A DNA stretch of 64,000 nt from Strigamia acuminata (GCA_949358305.1 OX442315.1:20114427-20178426), one strand, 5' to 3'. Positions 1 to 12,120 are shown, counted from the stretch's first letter. A program made the numbers and translations. The notes: a model not told the origin generated them from the sequence alone.

Positions 1-165
1 GAAACAGATTACCCAACCTTTGAGCAGTCGTCTGATTTTAATGAATTTTCTCTGCCAATAAACTGCTTAGGCATAAGTGCCCTATGTATAACCTTTTCTA
101 GACTTCTTTAATTCAGAGATCCGCATGGAAATTCAACCAAACTACCTGTAAAGCAACAGGCCAAG

Positions 166-496
166 AGTTCGCGCCCTGTATCTTGATGCTAAATTCGTAC
201 TGCGCATCCCATTCTGCGCAGACGATTTTCTAATTCCAGTTGTTATTTAGCAGTATTACAAGCGTAATATTAGGCCTAATAATGCTGAAATAAAGTAAAT
301 AAACAACAATAAACTCATTATTAAAAGTAATTTACAGCGTAATACCAAAATATTTTTATTTATTTACCTTATTTTTAGCATTATTAGGCCTAATATTAGA
401 CTTTAATACTGCTAAATAACAACTGGAATTAGAAAATGATCTGCGCAGAATGGGATGCGCAGTATGAATTTAGTATCAAGATACCGGGCGCAAACT
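166..496. repeat. 331-bp hairpin MITE in PDE11 intron
   Basis: Two arms of about 138 bp (166-303 and 358-496) are near-perfect inverted copies separated by a short AT-rich loop. Both outer ends read AGTTYGCGCCC, followed by a shared GTATCTTGAT block, an internal GCGCA-rich part and a palindromic TTAGGCCTAA. There is no room for a transposase, so it is a non-autonomous, foldback-type miniature element. I could not define a target-site duplication, so the superfamily is unassigned. It lies inside the first intron of the PDE11 gene. Confidence 0.75.
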
Positions 497-1299
497 GTAG
501 TACGGTAACTAACATAGGTTGCGCCTGGGCCGTAATCTGGCCTCCAATGTGCAATGAAAAACAACAGTAAAAGATGATGTAATCAAGGCGCCAGGTACCT
601 AACATGATAAACTGACACAAGTTAAAGGTTTTTGAAAATTTCTCAGGTTTAGAATCACTAAAACATATTAAACCATAGCACGGGCTCAGTATTAGATGAA
701 AATAGGCGGAGATTAGGGCTTAGGTACGGTGTATCAGCTACAGTATTGAAAAGACATTTCAATTCACCCCAGTCATGCTTCCGGCTATCTTTAAGCTGAA
801 GGTCGCTGCTTACGTTGTCTGTGTGGCACCACGTGATGCGAGGTAGCCATAGCAACCTAAACTCGCACGGGAAAAATTACACGTATGATGATGATGAGGT
901 AAAAAGATGAAAGAGGAGAAATTGTAACAAGTTACAAGAAAGTGCACCTACACGGCATCGAAGTAAAAAATAAAATAAAAAGCACTCCAATATTTCATCA
1001 TTTGCAAAAATCACCATTGTCAATGTCAAGGACAAAACACTTTAGGATTAGGTCTCCTGAAAGGTTTCCAACATCTCTCATCTGTTAAATGATCCATTAC
1101 CGTGCATAGTAATAAAGCTAACAACAAAAAAAGTCATCTCAAATTTCACTTAGTATAATGAGATCATAAATTCAAGTCTTACGATAATGGATACAAAAGT
1201 TAACCGAAGAGAAAATACAACAGAAAATATATCAATAAATTGGAAATCAATAAATCCGAAATTGAATTAAAATTAAAATAGCAATAGTGTAATTCTTAC
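497..1299 (-). other. PDE11 intron 1 sequence (partial)
   Basis: AT-rich sequence directly downstream, in gene orientation, of the PDE11 exon donor at 1299/1298. I found no second PDE11 exon (rest of GAF-A, GAF-B or catalytic domain), so the intron runs beyond the left edge and is longer than 1.3 kb. Short ORFs here show no family motif. Confidence 0.6.
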
Positions 1300-2169
1300 C
1301 TCACTCGCATTAATTAGGTTTACGTTCTCGCCCGTTTCGGCAACGTGTCCAATAATTCCTTTTCCCCATGGTACCTGAATTTCGTTGTCGCCGTTGGAGG
1401 ATGTTGGCAGAATATTTGTTCCGCAGTGAACATCAAACACTTTGGAAACGAGCGTCTGCTTTCCGCGGGAAGTTTCCACAAAGAACAAGGATGCGCCGTC
1501 AGCTTCGAGCAAAACAGTCAAATTGACTATGATTTTGTGTGTGATGCTCTTAAGGTCCAAATCGTTGGCGATGTCTTTGACGATGTCAAGAAAAAACTCA
1601 CGCTCATTCTGATGATGTCGCAGTTCACGCTTACTGTCTTGTCCTATGGACGGGTACTTTGGGAGTAATATTCGGGATTCTATGAGTAAGGAGAGTATGT
1701 TGATGGAGTTGGGCGGCAGAGACAAATACTTGCGCATGTCCTTCAAACTGGAACGTCGGTTTTGAGCGTCATCGCCCTGCGTTGGCAAACTAGCCGGCTC
1801 GCACGTGCGGAAGACGCTCCGGTTCTTGGACTTAGCAAAATCTTGCCGTAAATACTTTTTTGAGTTCGATCGGTGCTGAGAGCCGTTGTTGCTGTCACCG
1901 GGATCGCTGCTTCCACCGCTTTCGCCTCCGACACCTCCGGAGTACGCGTTTTCTGCAGTTGAACGTGGGGATCCCGGTGAATTGTTAGCACTGTTATAAG
2001 ATGCGGATCCGCGTCGAGATGAAACGTAATCGCGAATAGATAGGAATCCGTGGAGAACTAGCCACTTGTTGATAAGTCCGAGTTCTGCTTTACGCAAAAA
2101 ATAATCGTGTGCGTGATCGGGGTTGGAGTCGAGCCATTCCTCCACATCCGACAGACTCATGCTTGTCAT
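1300..2169 (-). CDS. Pde11: PDE11-type cAMP/cGMP phosphodiesterase, first coding exon (partial)
   Basis: This exon encodes the N-terminal 290 residues of a dual-specificity cyclic nucleotide phosphodiesterase. The ATG is at 2169. Residues about 8-45 form the helical N-terminal segment of the PDE5/6/11 group (DVEEWLD, DYFLRKAELGLINKWL). A Ser/Gly/Asn-rich linker follows (about 50-110), then RQDFAKSKN and RRSSLKDMRKYLSLPP, and from about residue 190 the GAF-A domain (NEREFFLDIVKDIANDLDL, TLVSKVFDVHCGT, VQVPWGKGIIGHV, ETGENVN). This order and wording match PDE11 better than PDE5. The exon ends in phase 0 at a GAG|GTAAGA donor (1300/1299), inside GAF-A. The rest of GAF-A, GAF-B and the metal-binding catalytic domain must lie beyond position 1. 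GAF-A binds cyclic nucleotide in this family; the enzyme hydrolyses cAMP and cGMP in the cytoplasm. Family assignment is secure; the orthologue name is by resemblance. Confidence 0.9.
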
Positions 2170-3787
2170 GTTGGAACAGCCGCAATTATCATCAACTTGC
2201 TTGGTTTTGCAACTCGTCTCACGTTGTCCATTACAAATGTTTTACCTCCTCATCAGTAGCTATTTTCACTGGTCTCACGGCGCTATCACGGCGCTATCAA
2301 AGATACAGGCGAACGGCTCCGCAGACTTCAAATGGTTCTGAAATGACAATTCTCTTTAAAACCTATTCTTGTTTTATTTTTATAGACGTGTTATTAATAG
2401 TTACTACTCTACTAATTAACCTATTTTTATTCTTATTACGAAACGACACTCGATTTTTTTATATTATAAATTATAATAACAAAAATTAAAACATAAAAAG
2501 TGTTGGAAAAAAATTATTCTGAATGTTTTTATTGCGCATGGTTAATTTTTTCGTGATAAATTGACCGAAAGTGGGCAGAATCAAAATCATCATCGATCAA
2601 TGATATGAAATGCTCTTTTCACTCATTTACACACCCGAACAGTTTCCTAGTATGTCAAAGTAATAAAATTTTTTGCATGTTTAAATTAGTAATATCAAAC
2701 TTATTTGCCATAAAAGGTTTCCCTTCCATATACGGTATTTTGAACCGTTGATTGTGAAATGCGATATAATATCAAGTCGTGAATTTAAATATTTGGCTTT
2801 GGTCTAAAACCTGCGACTTTCAATTGCGTTTCGCTTGTATTGTCAAGCAAAGGAACTGAGCAAACGGTAGAATCAGGGCGGAAACTCTAGGGGATGTTGA
2901 ATGTGTTTTTGCTGATACCAATGGAATCACGATTGGCTTTCAAGATGTTTGCATTCAAATCACATATATTTCTCTGGAGGATTTTGCCGAAAAGCCTGCC
3001 ATTGACAGATTGAAAACCCTTGTCTGACGTGTATATTTTTAAATCTTGTTTAATTCGGATAAATTTGCATAACAATTAAAATGCTGCGATAATATTATTT
3101 GACACTCACCCATTGCATATATATTTGAGTTTACAGTAATAATTAAAGTGAAAGAAATTGAAAGTAGGTTATTAAAGCTAGAGTAGCTGCAGAGGGAATT
3201 GTTAAGAGTGTAATTAGATGGTTAAAGTGATTACGGTAGTACAAATTAAAATAGTTAACAACTAGATATCAAATTAAGGATTTCAATGGAGTTACCTAAT
3301 GCCAATTTCAAAGTATTTTTTTTTCTGCTAAAATATTGCCAGTGAGTTGACTTTTTCTGTGAAGTAATGTAAAGTAAAATAACTTTTTTGTTTTACTTCA
3401 TTTTTGTTTCTTTTTCTTTCATAATTTTTTTTCCTTCTTTTTTTCTTAGAATTGCTCGTACTACGATGACATTTCGTGAATTTTATAACATCAACTCCGC
3501 TTTGTAAAAAAAAAAAGTGAGCTTTCATAAAAATCAATTTTCCCGTCTCCTGTGCTGTTTTATCTGCACGAGGTGAAATCGAATAGAATATTCAGTATAA
3601 AACTTTTTAAATAACTTGCAGTTGGATAGAAATATCTTCAACCCGTGATCTGAATTTTAGTATAGTGCGAAAAGTTTGTGCAGCTTAACTTGATATACAC
3701 CAACTGCTACCAAACTACCAAAATTTAATCTCTTTAAAAGACAAAAACAACATAAATTTACGATTAGGTGAAGTGAAGTCTTACCTA
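2170..3787. other. Intergenic, upstream of PDE11
   Basis: AT-rich DNA between the PDE11 start codon and the Tc1 element. The first 170 bp (2170-2340) are less AT-rich and may hold PDE11 5' UTR or promoter, but no TATA box or initiator could be fixed. The remainder has poly-T/poly-A runs (for example near 3,425 and 3,510) and short ORFs without recognisable domains. Confidence 0.5.
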
Positions 3788-3989
3788 CAGTCTGTTTCAA
3801 AAGTATAAACACACCAGTTTTTTGGGGTATTTTCAAGTTTAATTAACAAATATATTTTTGACCAAACATAATATATTTCCTAATAGTATTTTACATATTC
3901 TGTACAATTTTTATAACAATTGGTTGATTAGATCATAAATTATCACAGGTTTCAGGTTTTAGCCTGTTGCAAAAGTATAAACACACCAT
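3788..3989 (+). repeat. Left TIR of Tc1 element
   Basis: Begins CAGTCTGTTTCAAAAGTATA and contains the second direct repeat at 3961-3989. It pairs with 5162-5363 in inverted orientation; the differences seen by eye are one A/C and one A/G. Confidence 0.93.
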
Positions 3990-4023
3990 ACAGATTTTTG
4001 ATTATATTTGCTTTATAAAAGAT

Positions 4024-5019
4024 TCAGTACTTCGTTGGTCCACCATTTGCTGCAATAAGGTTAAATATTCGGTCTGGCATTGAATTCACGAGTTTTCTTA
4101 GCTGCTGAAGTGGTAATGACTTCCAGGCATCCATAATGGCAATTTTCAGTTCGTTCACTGTATGATACTGCTTGTTTTCGCCATAAACAATGCGAGTCAT
4201 GATGCCCCATAAATTTTCAATTGGGTTAACATCTGGACTTCTAGAAGGCCAATCAATAACATTAATTTTTTCATCATTAAACCATTTTTTTGTTGATTTG
4301 GATGCATGTATGGAGGCATTATCCTGTTGAAATTTCCAATTATTGCCACCTATTACTGGACCAAAAGCAATCAAATTTTCATACAACATTTGTTGATATT
4401 TTTCAGAGTTTATTTTGCCATTAATGATAACAATATCAGTCTTACCACCCCAACCAAATCCAGCCCACACCATAACTGATCCTCCACCTTGCTGCCTACT
4501 CATCCTCACTTTCTCATCCTTTCTTAGGTCATGCCAATAATAAGAAAATCCATCAGGTCCATCTAAATTCCACTTTTTTTCATCTGAAAACACAGTTTCT
4601 TGCCATTGTTTCTTCCAGGACATCTTATGTCTTCCCCAATTGAGTCTTGCCAATTTGTGCTGTTCTGTTAATTTTGGTTTTGCTTTCATTTTGATGAATT
4701 TTGCATTATTATTGTCTTTAATACTCCTCCAAACAGTTGTATGTGACACTTGAATTGGTAACGCTGCTGCTGCTTCTCTTGTTGACATTTTGTTGGTTGT
4801 CAACAATTGAAAAGCTTGTCGTTTGTTTCTGGGAGTCATACATTTTGGTCGTCCTGGTCGTTTATTTTTGCCATAATTTTCTCCTTGCATCAAAACATTG
4901 CGTACGGCACGTGTAGATCTGTTTGTTGCAGCTGCAATGTACCTCAATGACTTTCCTGCACCATGTAATAAGTAGATTTCACGAATTTCTTGTTCCAACA
5001 GTGTTTTTCCACGAAGCAT
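4024..5019 (-). CDS. Tc1-type DD34E transposase, intact
   Basis: A 331-residue single-exon transposase, the usual Tc1 length. It starts at the ATG at 5019, 143 bp inside the right TIR. Residues about 10-50 and 70-105 form the paired-like helix-turn-helix DNA-binding region (RYIAAATNRSTRAVRNVL, STREAAAALP). Between them is a GRPR-like basic stretch (KNKRPGRPK). The catalytic DDE core shows the first Asp in VFSDEKKWNLDG, the second in FQQDNASIHAS, and the third acidic residue in SPDVNPIENLW. There are 34 residues between the second Asp and the Glu, giving the DD34E signature of Tc1 proper. All three catalytic residues are present and there is no stop or frameshift. The enzyme would cut and paste the element by binding the direct repeats in the TIRs. 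Whether it is active cannot be told from sequence. Confidence 0.96.
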   Translation of the reverse strand: MLRGKTLLEQEIREIYLLHGAGKSLRYIAAATNRSTRAVRNVLMQGENYGKNKRPGRPKCMTPRNKRQAFQLLTTNKMSTREAAAALPIQVSHTTVWRSIKDNNNAKFIKMKAKPKLTEQHKLARLNWGRHKMSWKKQWQETVFSDEKKWNLDGPDGFSYYWHDLRKDEKVRMSRQQGGGSVMVWAGFGWGGKTDIVIINGKINSEKYQQMLYENLIAFGPVIGGNNWKFQQDNASIHASKSTKKWFNDEKINVIDWPSRSPDVNPIENLWGIMTRIVYGENKQYHTVNELKIAIMDAWKSLPLQQLRKLVNSMPDRIFNLIAANGGPTKY

Positions 5020-5161
5020 TGTTCTAACCTCTTCTTAAAACCGTTATTCAATTTGAATTTGGATGACTGCACTCTCTGGTGTCAGTAAGTAATATTAGAA
5101 TACTCTGGTGTCAATTAACAGAACTACAATTACATTGCAACTCTCATGAAAGCAGATATAG

Positions 5162-5363
5162 ATGGTGTGTTTATACTTTTGCAACAGGCTAAAACCTGAA
5201 ACCTGTGATAATTTATGATCTAATCAACCAATTGTCATAAAAATTGTACAGAATATGTAAAATACTATTAGGAAATATATTATGTTTGGTCAAAAATATA
5301 TTTGGTAATTAAACTTGAAAATACCCCAAAAAACTGGTGTGTTTATACTTTTGAAACAGACTG
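5162..5363 (-). repeat. Right TIR of Tc1 element
   Basis: Inverted copy of 3788-3989, ending at 5363 directly before the TA duplication at 5364-5365. It carries the same two internal direct repeats. Confidence 0.93.
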
Positions 5364-7310
5364 TACGCCCCCTACGTTAATTTTCGTTAATAAATTCAGA
5401 TATGTTAATTCCGTAAAAAGATTGGCTGATTCTTTTACATCGTAATCGCAATCTTCAACAATCGAGGCTATAAAACACAAGAATGGGACTGTAGGGAATG
5501 GTAACCATAAAAACCAACTCCCTCCATTCTGCCAGTTGAAAAAACTTTTAAACTGTTGTTGAGATTTGCACTCATTTGAACTTATTTTTATATTTTTTTT
5601 ATTTTACTTCTTTTGATATATGACTTCTCTTTTTTGGTTGATCCGCCATACCATTCATCATATACTTTTTGATATTTTTGCGCCTGCCAAAAGAAATTCC
5701 AACAAAAATTAGGGGGCTTTGCCATACTAACTGTATCTGATGTTTTTCAAGGAACGGAACTGTGTATTCTAGTAGTACATTATCCGTTAATCTAATATTG
5801 AACATTATTTCGTTTTCTTCAAGCTGTATCTTTAAATTAGGTACAAAAAACTGTTTGCTTTTCTTTGACAAATGACAATTGTACACGAGTCCATTTCAAA
5901 GCGAGGCTGTTCCGTGACTCAACATCCTACCAGTGTCTGCAAACATTGGCTTTAAACTTAAACTTTTTCAGCAATGTCCGGTAGATAAGCATCCTGCAAG
6001 ATTAATGATGTATAGATTTTTATGTAAGTTTTGTGGCTGCTTTAACTGGTTCTCTTCTTGCGTTTGCTCTGCTCGTAAATTTTATTTCACTGTTATCGGG
6101 TTCGTTTATGATTCCCTTCCTATACTTAGCCTTAATTCTCACTACGTGACAACAGTAAAGACACACCTTGATTATTATAAGATGAGATAAGACGGTATGT
6201 AAACATTTAACATTTTGAAAAAAAAATTCAGAAAATAATAAAAAAAAACATGGTTTTTAAAAGATTTTTTTGTTTATATTTGCTTTAAAAAAGAGAGTTT
6301 GGCAAGCTAAAATGCTACATTGTGAACTTTGCTAATATAAAGGTTAAATTTAGAAAAGCACCGCCTCAGAGTATTGTTTGCTTCTCCGTCTTACACCTTA
6401 AAGAAATGTGCGGTTGCAACTTGCAGACTTAATGGGGCTTAGCTTTCAGAATTCTTGTAACAACAATACGGGTTTTGTTTTATCCTTCAATATACTGTGT
6501 AAGGTTGCGCGCCATATATCACAATCTTTACATCCAGACAACTTGGAACGTTTCCCAACCTAACTCAATTGAATTTTTCCACAATTAGATAGATTCGAGT
6601 CCAGTTTCTCTCATTTTAAACATAACGATAAATCTAAAAAAAAAAATAAGAAAAAAAAATCTTTGTACACAATTTTCGCATAAATTCAATCCAGTCTACG
6701 TGTGAATTTAAAAAATAAAATGAAATATGTAGTGGCGACTATATTGCTGTTAGGCAAAGATATATAGAGCACTTTAGGTGTTGAGTCTCATGAGATTTTT
6801 TTTCATTTGTGCACCCTTGAGCATTTCACATAACATATAAGTTTCTCGGTTGCGCGGGTGGGGTACTTCGCTTCTTTTTATTTTCATTTTACTTCTAAAG
6901 CGCCAGTGAGGCGTAAAGAGTCCGTTGAACTCAAAACGAGCTTTATCTAAACAGAACATTTTGTTTCTGAACGACGATTACCATTTGCAAGCTTCAAATT
7001 GGGCAAAAACATGTTATTGCGCTTGCTCTTTAATGCAGATTATACCTTCTAAAGCATTAGAAAACACAAGCTTTTTTCTTTCTTCTTTTAATACCCAATC
7101 GGCAAACAGGAAACGATATTAGCTTAACTCGGATGTCGATTTTACAATATTGCTTCGAGCTTTAGAGCTTAGGAAACTGCAATAAAATGTTTTGCATTTC
7201 AAACATTACTCTAACTTTACAGTCCATTTTTATTGACTTTACTTTTAAAGAAATAAATCAAACTATGAATATAAATTTTATTTGACACATTTTATAACTG
7301 TACTTGCACG
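5364..7310. other. Intergenic, no recognisable gene
   Basis: AT-rich DNA. The longest open frame is a 95-codon minus-strand frame at 5599-5886 with no recognisable domain, no clear splice sites and ordinary AT-driven composition. I see no RNA gene or repeat structure. Confidence 0.5.
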
Positions 7311-7500
7311 AGGCTTTAATGGGAGTCCGGGTGTCTCGTTTATTTCAAACGGCCCGGCCCTGTGTGTACGTATCTGTGGCGAATAAAGAAATAATTAAGC
7401 TGCTCCCATTGGGCCTTCAGACGGCCTAGGCTGGTGATTACACCGGACCGTTCTATGGGCAGTCCGCGGTCTAATGACAATGGCTGTACACACGCCTTAA
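7311..7500. other. GC-rich patch in AT-rich intergenic DNA
   Basis: An isolated block of about 190 bp much richer in G+C than both flanks. An 8-bp inverted pair, GTGTGTAC near 7361 and GTACACAC near 7487, brackets most of it, and shorter complementary words lie inside (CTATGGGCAG, GGCCTAGGC). It is not open across its length in any frame I checked. It could be a conserved non-coding element, a structured RNA or a transposon relic; the sequence alone does not decide. Confidence 0.4.
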
Positions 7501-8800
7501 AATAATATTATTCAGTTCACTGAACTGATTGAAGTCTATCTCTTATATGGCAATTTGCCATATAGTTAATAAAAATAAAAGCGTAGCTACAAATTGACAT
7601 AAAAAGTAACTTCCTAATTAATTAACGAGTAAATAACTACATAAAGGTGTTGGTTTCATCAAACATTAATTAATAAAAAGATTTTCTGGTAGTTTTTTTT
7701 TCGAAAATTGTTTTTTATTTGCACCCACCTGGGTTCCTAGGGAAACGAAAAACATGTACTTAGTTTTGGATCACTTTTGACATTATTAGTAAATGAGAAC
7801 ATTTTTAATAGAAATATGAGCATTAATAATATTACGTTCTGTTTTATATTTCAATTAAACTTTGATTATTATAAAATTTCAATTAATAACTGTTTGCAAA
7901 TGGAAAGTTTGTAGATTAAATAGAGATAACACAACAGAATTGATTAACAACGAAAATCTAAATAGAATGAAGGCAATTTGCGCGTTTAGAATCTGACAGC
8001 TATTAAGGGTTAAATTGATTACGTTTGGGGTTTATTTGGTCACGTTTTGTAATGCAGCATTCCTTGTGATTTGTGCAAATCCAACGCTACGTGAGAATTC
8101 AGATTACTTTCCTGCTTCACAATCAGAAAATTTGTAGCCACACTAAACAGTTTATCTGACCTCCGTTATCCAATTAAAGACAGACATGAAAAGGTTTTAC
8201 CAATCATGTTTTTAATGGTGCTTACGCAATTACCGAACCCGATCCGTTACGAAGAAATGAGGAACAAACAATCAAGATAACATGACCGGTTGTTGTCAAT
8301 TTAATTTGAAAACGGAATTTAAAACAAATGCTATACAGAAAATTAAAAAGTTTTAAGCAATTAAATCAATTAATTTGCAAAGTTTTTCTTCTCTAAATTC
8401 TTCGAAGTCATTTCACGAGTGGCCACAAAGTGCCTATAAACTTTTCTTAACTCGATATTCTTTTTACTGGCTTTCACTTGATTTTTTTTTCTCATTTTAA
8501 ATCGATAAAAAAAAACTTAGTGGTTTGTGTGATTGGGTCTCTTTGGCACTGAACTTGAAGAACGTTTCCTCCGTTAACTTATTTAGTGTTGATGGGAAGT
8601 GAATTTTATTTGCCCATTACCTATTACACCACTTATTACACCACTTAATTGATTCATCAACTGAGAGTTTGCAACTGTCAGCGCCAAATTTTGTAAACGA
8701 ATAAACAAAAAGAAAGATCATTTTAGAATGAAAAGTGTTGACTATACTTTGCTATTAATTGATTTTGCGTGATCAATGGAATGACTGACGTACTTACAAC
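7501..8800. other. Intergenic, nothing recognised
   Basis: AT-rich DNA with scattered poly-A/poly-T and frequent ATTA words. No coding or repeat signal that I can support. Confidence 0.5.
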
Positions 8801-8829
8801 GACTTGTCATGTTGATTGATGGATGAGAA

Positions 8830-9250
8830 AGAAAAGTGCGCTCAAGCTGACCAACTCAACCTCTTGCCACGCAGCAGCGCGTCTGTTTCTCTTTAGTGGA
8901 GCACGCTTGGCGCAACTGGACTCCGAGCCACGACGAGCCACGAGTAGTAGTGGCGCCACCTTTTTACTTCGACGCAGCCTTGATTAGCGACGTCACAGCA
9001 CCATTTAAATCCATTGGCCCATGGGAAAAGCTTTGTTCACGAAATTGCAAGCCATTGATAAAATATATGCGTCGATAAATAAAGCTAAAAGTACAAAGTT
9101 GCTTCAAGAACGAACGTACATCACAGATTGGGAGTGGTGGTAAATTGCAGAAGAAAGCCTTCGCTGTACACGAGATCTCGGCATTAATTTAATTCCCAAG
9201 TTACATGAGGGACTTTGCTCCCAATTTTACTGTGACGTCACCTTCGGGAA
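8830..9250. promoter_or_regulatory. Promoter- or enhancer-like block with CRE sites
   Basis: A compositionally distinct, CpG-containing block between long AT-rich stretches. It contains a perfect palindromic cAMP-response element TGACGTCA at 9233-9240 and a CRE half-site (GACGTCA) near 8990. ORFs across it (for example 8896-9078) look incidental. No gene starts obviously on either side, so it may serve PDE11 or Abi at a distance or an unannotated transcript. Confidence 0.4.
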
Positions 9251-12120
9251 TATTATTTCCGTATTACTCGTCACGCACGTGTGATGGATGCTTTCAAATA
9301 TCTGGCATTTTGCCAGTAACCTTCTCTCACCCCTCATCCGTCAATTTCTTTCCATTGCAAAGCAGGCTGTCAGTGAAGCCCACAACGACAAGGCGGCGTT
9401 TTATTCTCAAAGCTTTTTTTTACATTTGTTCGACACAGGCAATTTCGAAAAACATAAAATTCGCTTAAATTATTGAATTTTCAAAAAAGAATGAGTTTGT
9501 TTTATAGGATTATTTCGAAGAAAAGTAGTGCATTTAACATCTTCGGGCCATACAAAACTTATCTTGCAGGAAGAATATTTAAATTGCTGTAATTTTTATA
9601 TATAAAAAGATAATGCAAACAGTTTGTACAGGAAGTAAAGAAAACAGAAAAGAGGAGAGAGGAAAAAAGATGTTGGCACGTGCCAAATTGTCGTACTTTC
9701 CACCCACGCGCTCGCCTAAGAACGGTAGGCAAAATAGAAAACCAGTGTGACATTTTATTTGACGTAAATGCTGCTTAGCTGCAGCTTTCATGGAAGTGAC
9801 CTAAACCCTGTTTTCAGTATACGTGTCAGGTCGTTTAGGAGTGAATGCGTCAATTGAAAGCTTATCTTTATATTTTCATTTGCAATTGCGTTAAACTAGG
9901 AGATATTATATCTGTTTTTTTTTTTGTTGTTTTTTTTAAATTTTGTTTCGGGATGTCGGATAAAAATGTTTTATTTTCTTTATCCATTTGCCTATTTTAT
10001 GTGATTAAAATTTACTTGCCTCCAAAAACAATATACTATTTTAAACAGATTTATGAAAAACAAGCAGAGTTTTTTCTTTATTTTTCTATTTCTTTTTATG
10101 GGATTTTAAACATAAAAGGGGGCATTATGTTAGGATTAAAGAGCTTAAAATACACAAACTGTTTGTCATTCACTATAATAGCTAAAAACATGTCATCAGT
10201 ATAGTCTTGTTCTTGTGAATAATTTAATGATTTAATGATTTGTTTACTCTTTAAATTTCTTACCTTCTTTTAAAGTTTTTAGTACATTTTACGCCTTGCT
10301 TTTATTTTAGTTTTAAATCTAATTAAGTCAGCTAATTAAGTTGTTAACATTTGATGCGCTTTAAAGAGAAAACAAAAGACTCGTGTAAATGCAAACATTT
10401 ACAATAAAAATAAAATAATGTATTACTTTTTAGTTGTTTAAAATAATGTTTCTATGAAATGGGAAAAGTTTTGAACTACCTGGTTTCCTTGAATAACGAT
10501 TCAGGTTTCTTTAATCAAGAAATGACTGATTTATTCCAATAATAGCTGTAGGTAGTTTCGTGGGTGTTAGATTTCTAATCGAATTAAAAGTTGGTACCTG
10601 TTCTCAAGAAAAACATTTAGCAGATTAGAAAATGACGCATGCGCGTTTCTTTTTAGCAATAAATATATAATTTGTAGGTTACAAACTTTCGTGTAGGCAC
10701 TTTAGTTTTAACAAAATGCGTCCCACTTCTTAAAATTTCCATAAATCTCCTGAGCGTATATATTATTCTCGATTATTCAAGTTCACACAGACACGATCGA
10801 TACTACTTATGGCTCGCCATAAAATTCTATCGAATTTAACTTAACACCACTTATTTCTTTTTTTCTACAGAACTAATTTGTTTTGTTTCAAAATTCTGCG
10901 AAAACTCATTTCATTGTAGATACGGTATATAGAATCAAAACAACCGTTTGAATTCTTTTTACAAGTTTTCCTAAGGGAGTAGGGTTCAATTCTGAAGAGA
11001 TAAGTTCACATTGCACAACTTTACTTCGCTTCAGTCTTCATACAATTTATTCCCCTGAAACCAAAGTAAATGACAAGATGTCTTGAACACAACTTTCAAC
11101 TTAACCCCAGGATAATCACTTGACAAGAAACACTTGTGAATGAAATTATAGAAGCAAACAATCACGACACAAAGTCAATAAAGAATATTGATGAAGGATG
11201 CTGTTGTTGAGCTGTCCTTTTTTTTTTATTTATTTACTATTGCTTGTAAATCAAAAGCGCACTAACCATTAATGAACTCCTACCAATAATCAATGACACG
11301 CTCCATTTGCTTGAAATCTTTATTGCTTGCTGTTTTATAATATTTTAATACAATTTATGAGTTCAATTCGAGTTCAAATGTGCTCATTTTTTTAAGTGGA
11401 GTAATTGCTGAATTATTTAAGCAATTTTTTGTATGAGTTAGTTATGAAATATAACTGAAACACAGTATATCATAAATTAAAATATCATCCGTATCGTTTG
11501 ATAATTAAATATTGTACCGTGGAACTTAAAATGAATCGAAGAATTAGGAAATGTTGTATGGACAGATGATATTTAATGTTTGGTATGTAATTCAAAGCCT
11601 CGATTAATTATGGTGTTTGCTTTTTCATAATGCCAGTGTTATGCTATAAAATAAAGGTCAACAAACCGAGATAATTGAAAGGCATGAGAGCGTTTAATTC
11701 CATTTAGTAAATTAATTGGTGACAAAGGTTATGCCGCAGGTCCAAACGAGGAAACCAACGTTTAGAACTCGTGACAGTTTGATAAGAGGAAACAAATGCA
11801 ACATTTTATTTGCGAGATATATAAAGTTACAAAAAAAACTATATGTACATAAAAATATATGAAATTTGTATGAGTTTATTCTATTTGCTTCTGTAAAAGC
11901 ATGAATTATCTGAACATTATGTATAAATCAATAGAAACGATAGAATAAATAAGTTCTTGCAAATAAAAACCAAAGATAAACCAAATATTCAATTGAAATA
12001 ATACTATTAATTTGAAAATTATCTACAAAAAGAAGAGAAAAAAATTAAATAAAAGTGTAAAATTTTCGTAAAGATCACTTCTAAACGTGCAAAATTTTTT
12101 TTCACTACATCTAAATTTAT
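9251..12120. other. Intergenic, no recognisable gene
   Basis: AT-rich DNA. A 119-codon ATG frame at 9845-10204 is rich in Phe, Ile, Lys and Tyr, as expected from AT/T-run composition, and shows no domain. An NRF1-like word (GCATGCGCG) occurs near 10,639. The last part, near 12,000-12,120, probably includes the 3' UTR of Abi. Confidence 0.5.

Larger units (their letters stand above)
3788..5363 (-). mobile_element. Complete Tc1/mariner transposon with IR/DR ends
   Basis: A 1,576-bp element flanked on both sides by TA (3786-3787 and 5364-5365), the standard Tc1/mariner target duplication. Its 202-bp terminal inverted repeats (3788-3989 and 5162-5363) differ at about two positions when compared by eye. 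Each TIR contains two copies of a CTGTT.CAAAAGTATAAACACACCA motif, one at the outer tip and one at the inner end. This is the IR/DR arrangement known from Sleeping Beauty-type Tc1 elements, where each direct repeat is a transposase binding site. One uninterrupted transposase ORF lies between them. Near-identical ends plus an intact ORF suggest a recent insertion. Confidence 0.95.

Noticed and set aside
9845-10204. 119-codon ATG frame with hydrophobic, membrane-like composition
   Set aside because: Composition follows the T- and A-rich DNA, there is no recognisable domain or splice context, and neighbouring frames have similar bias.
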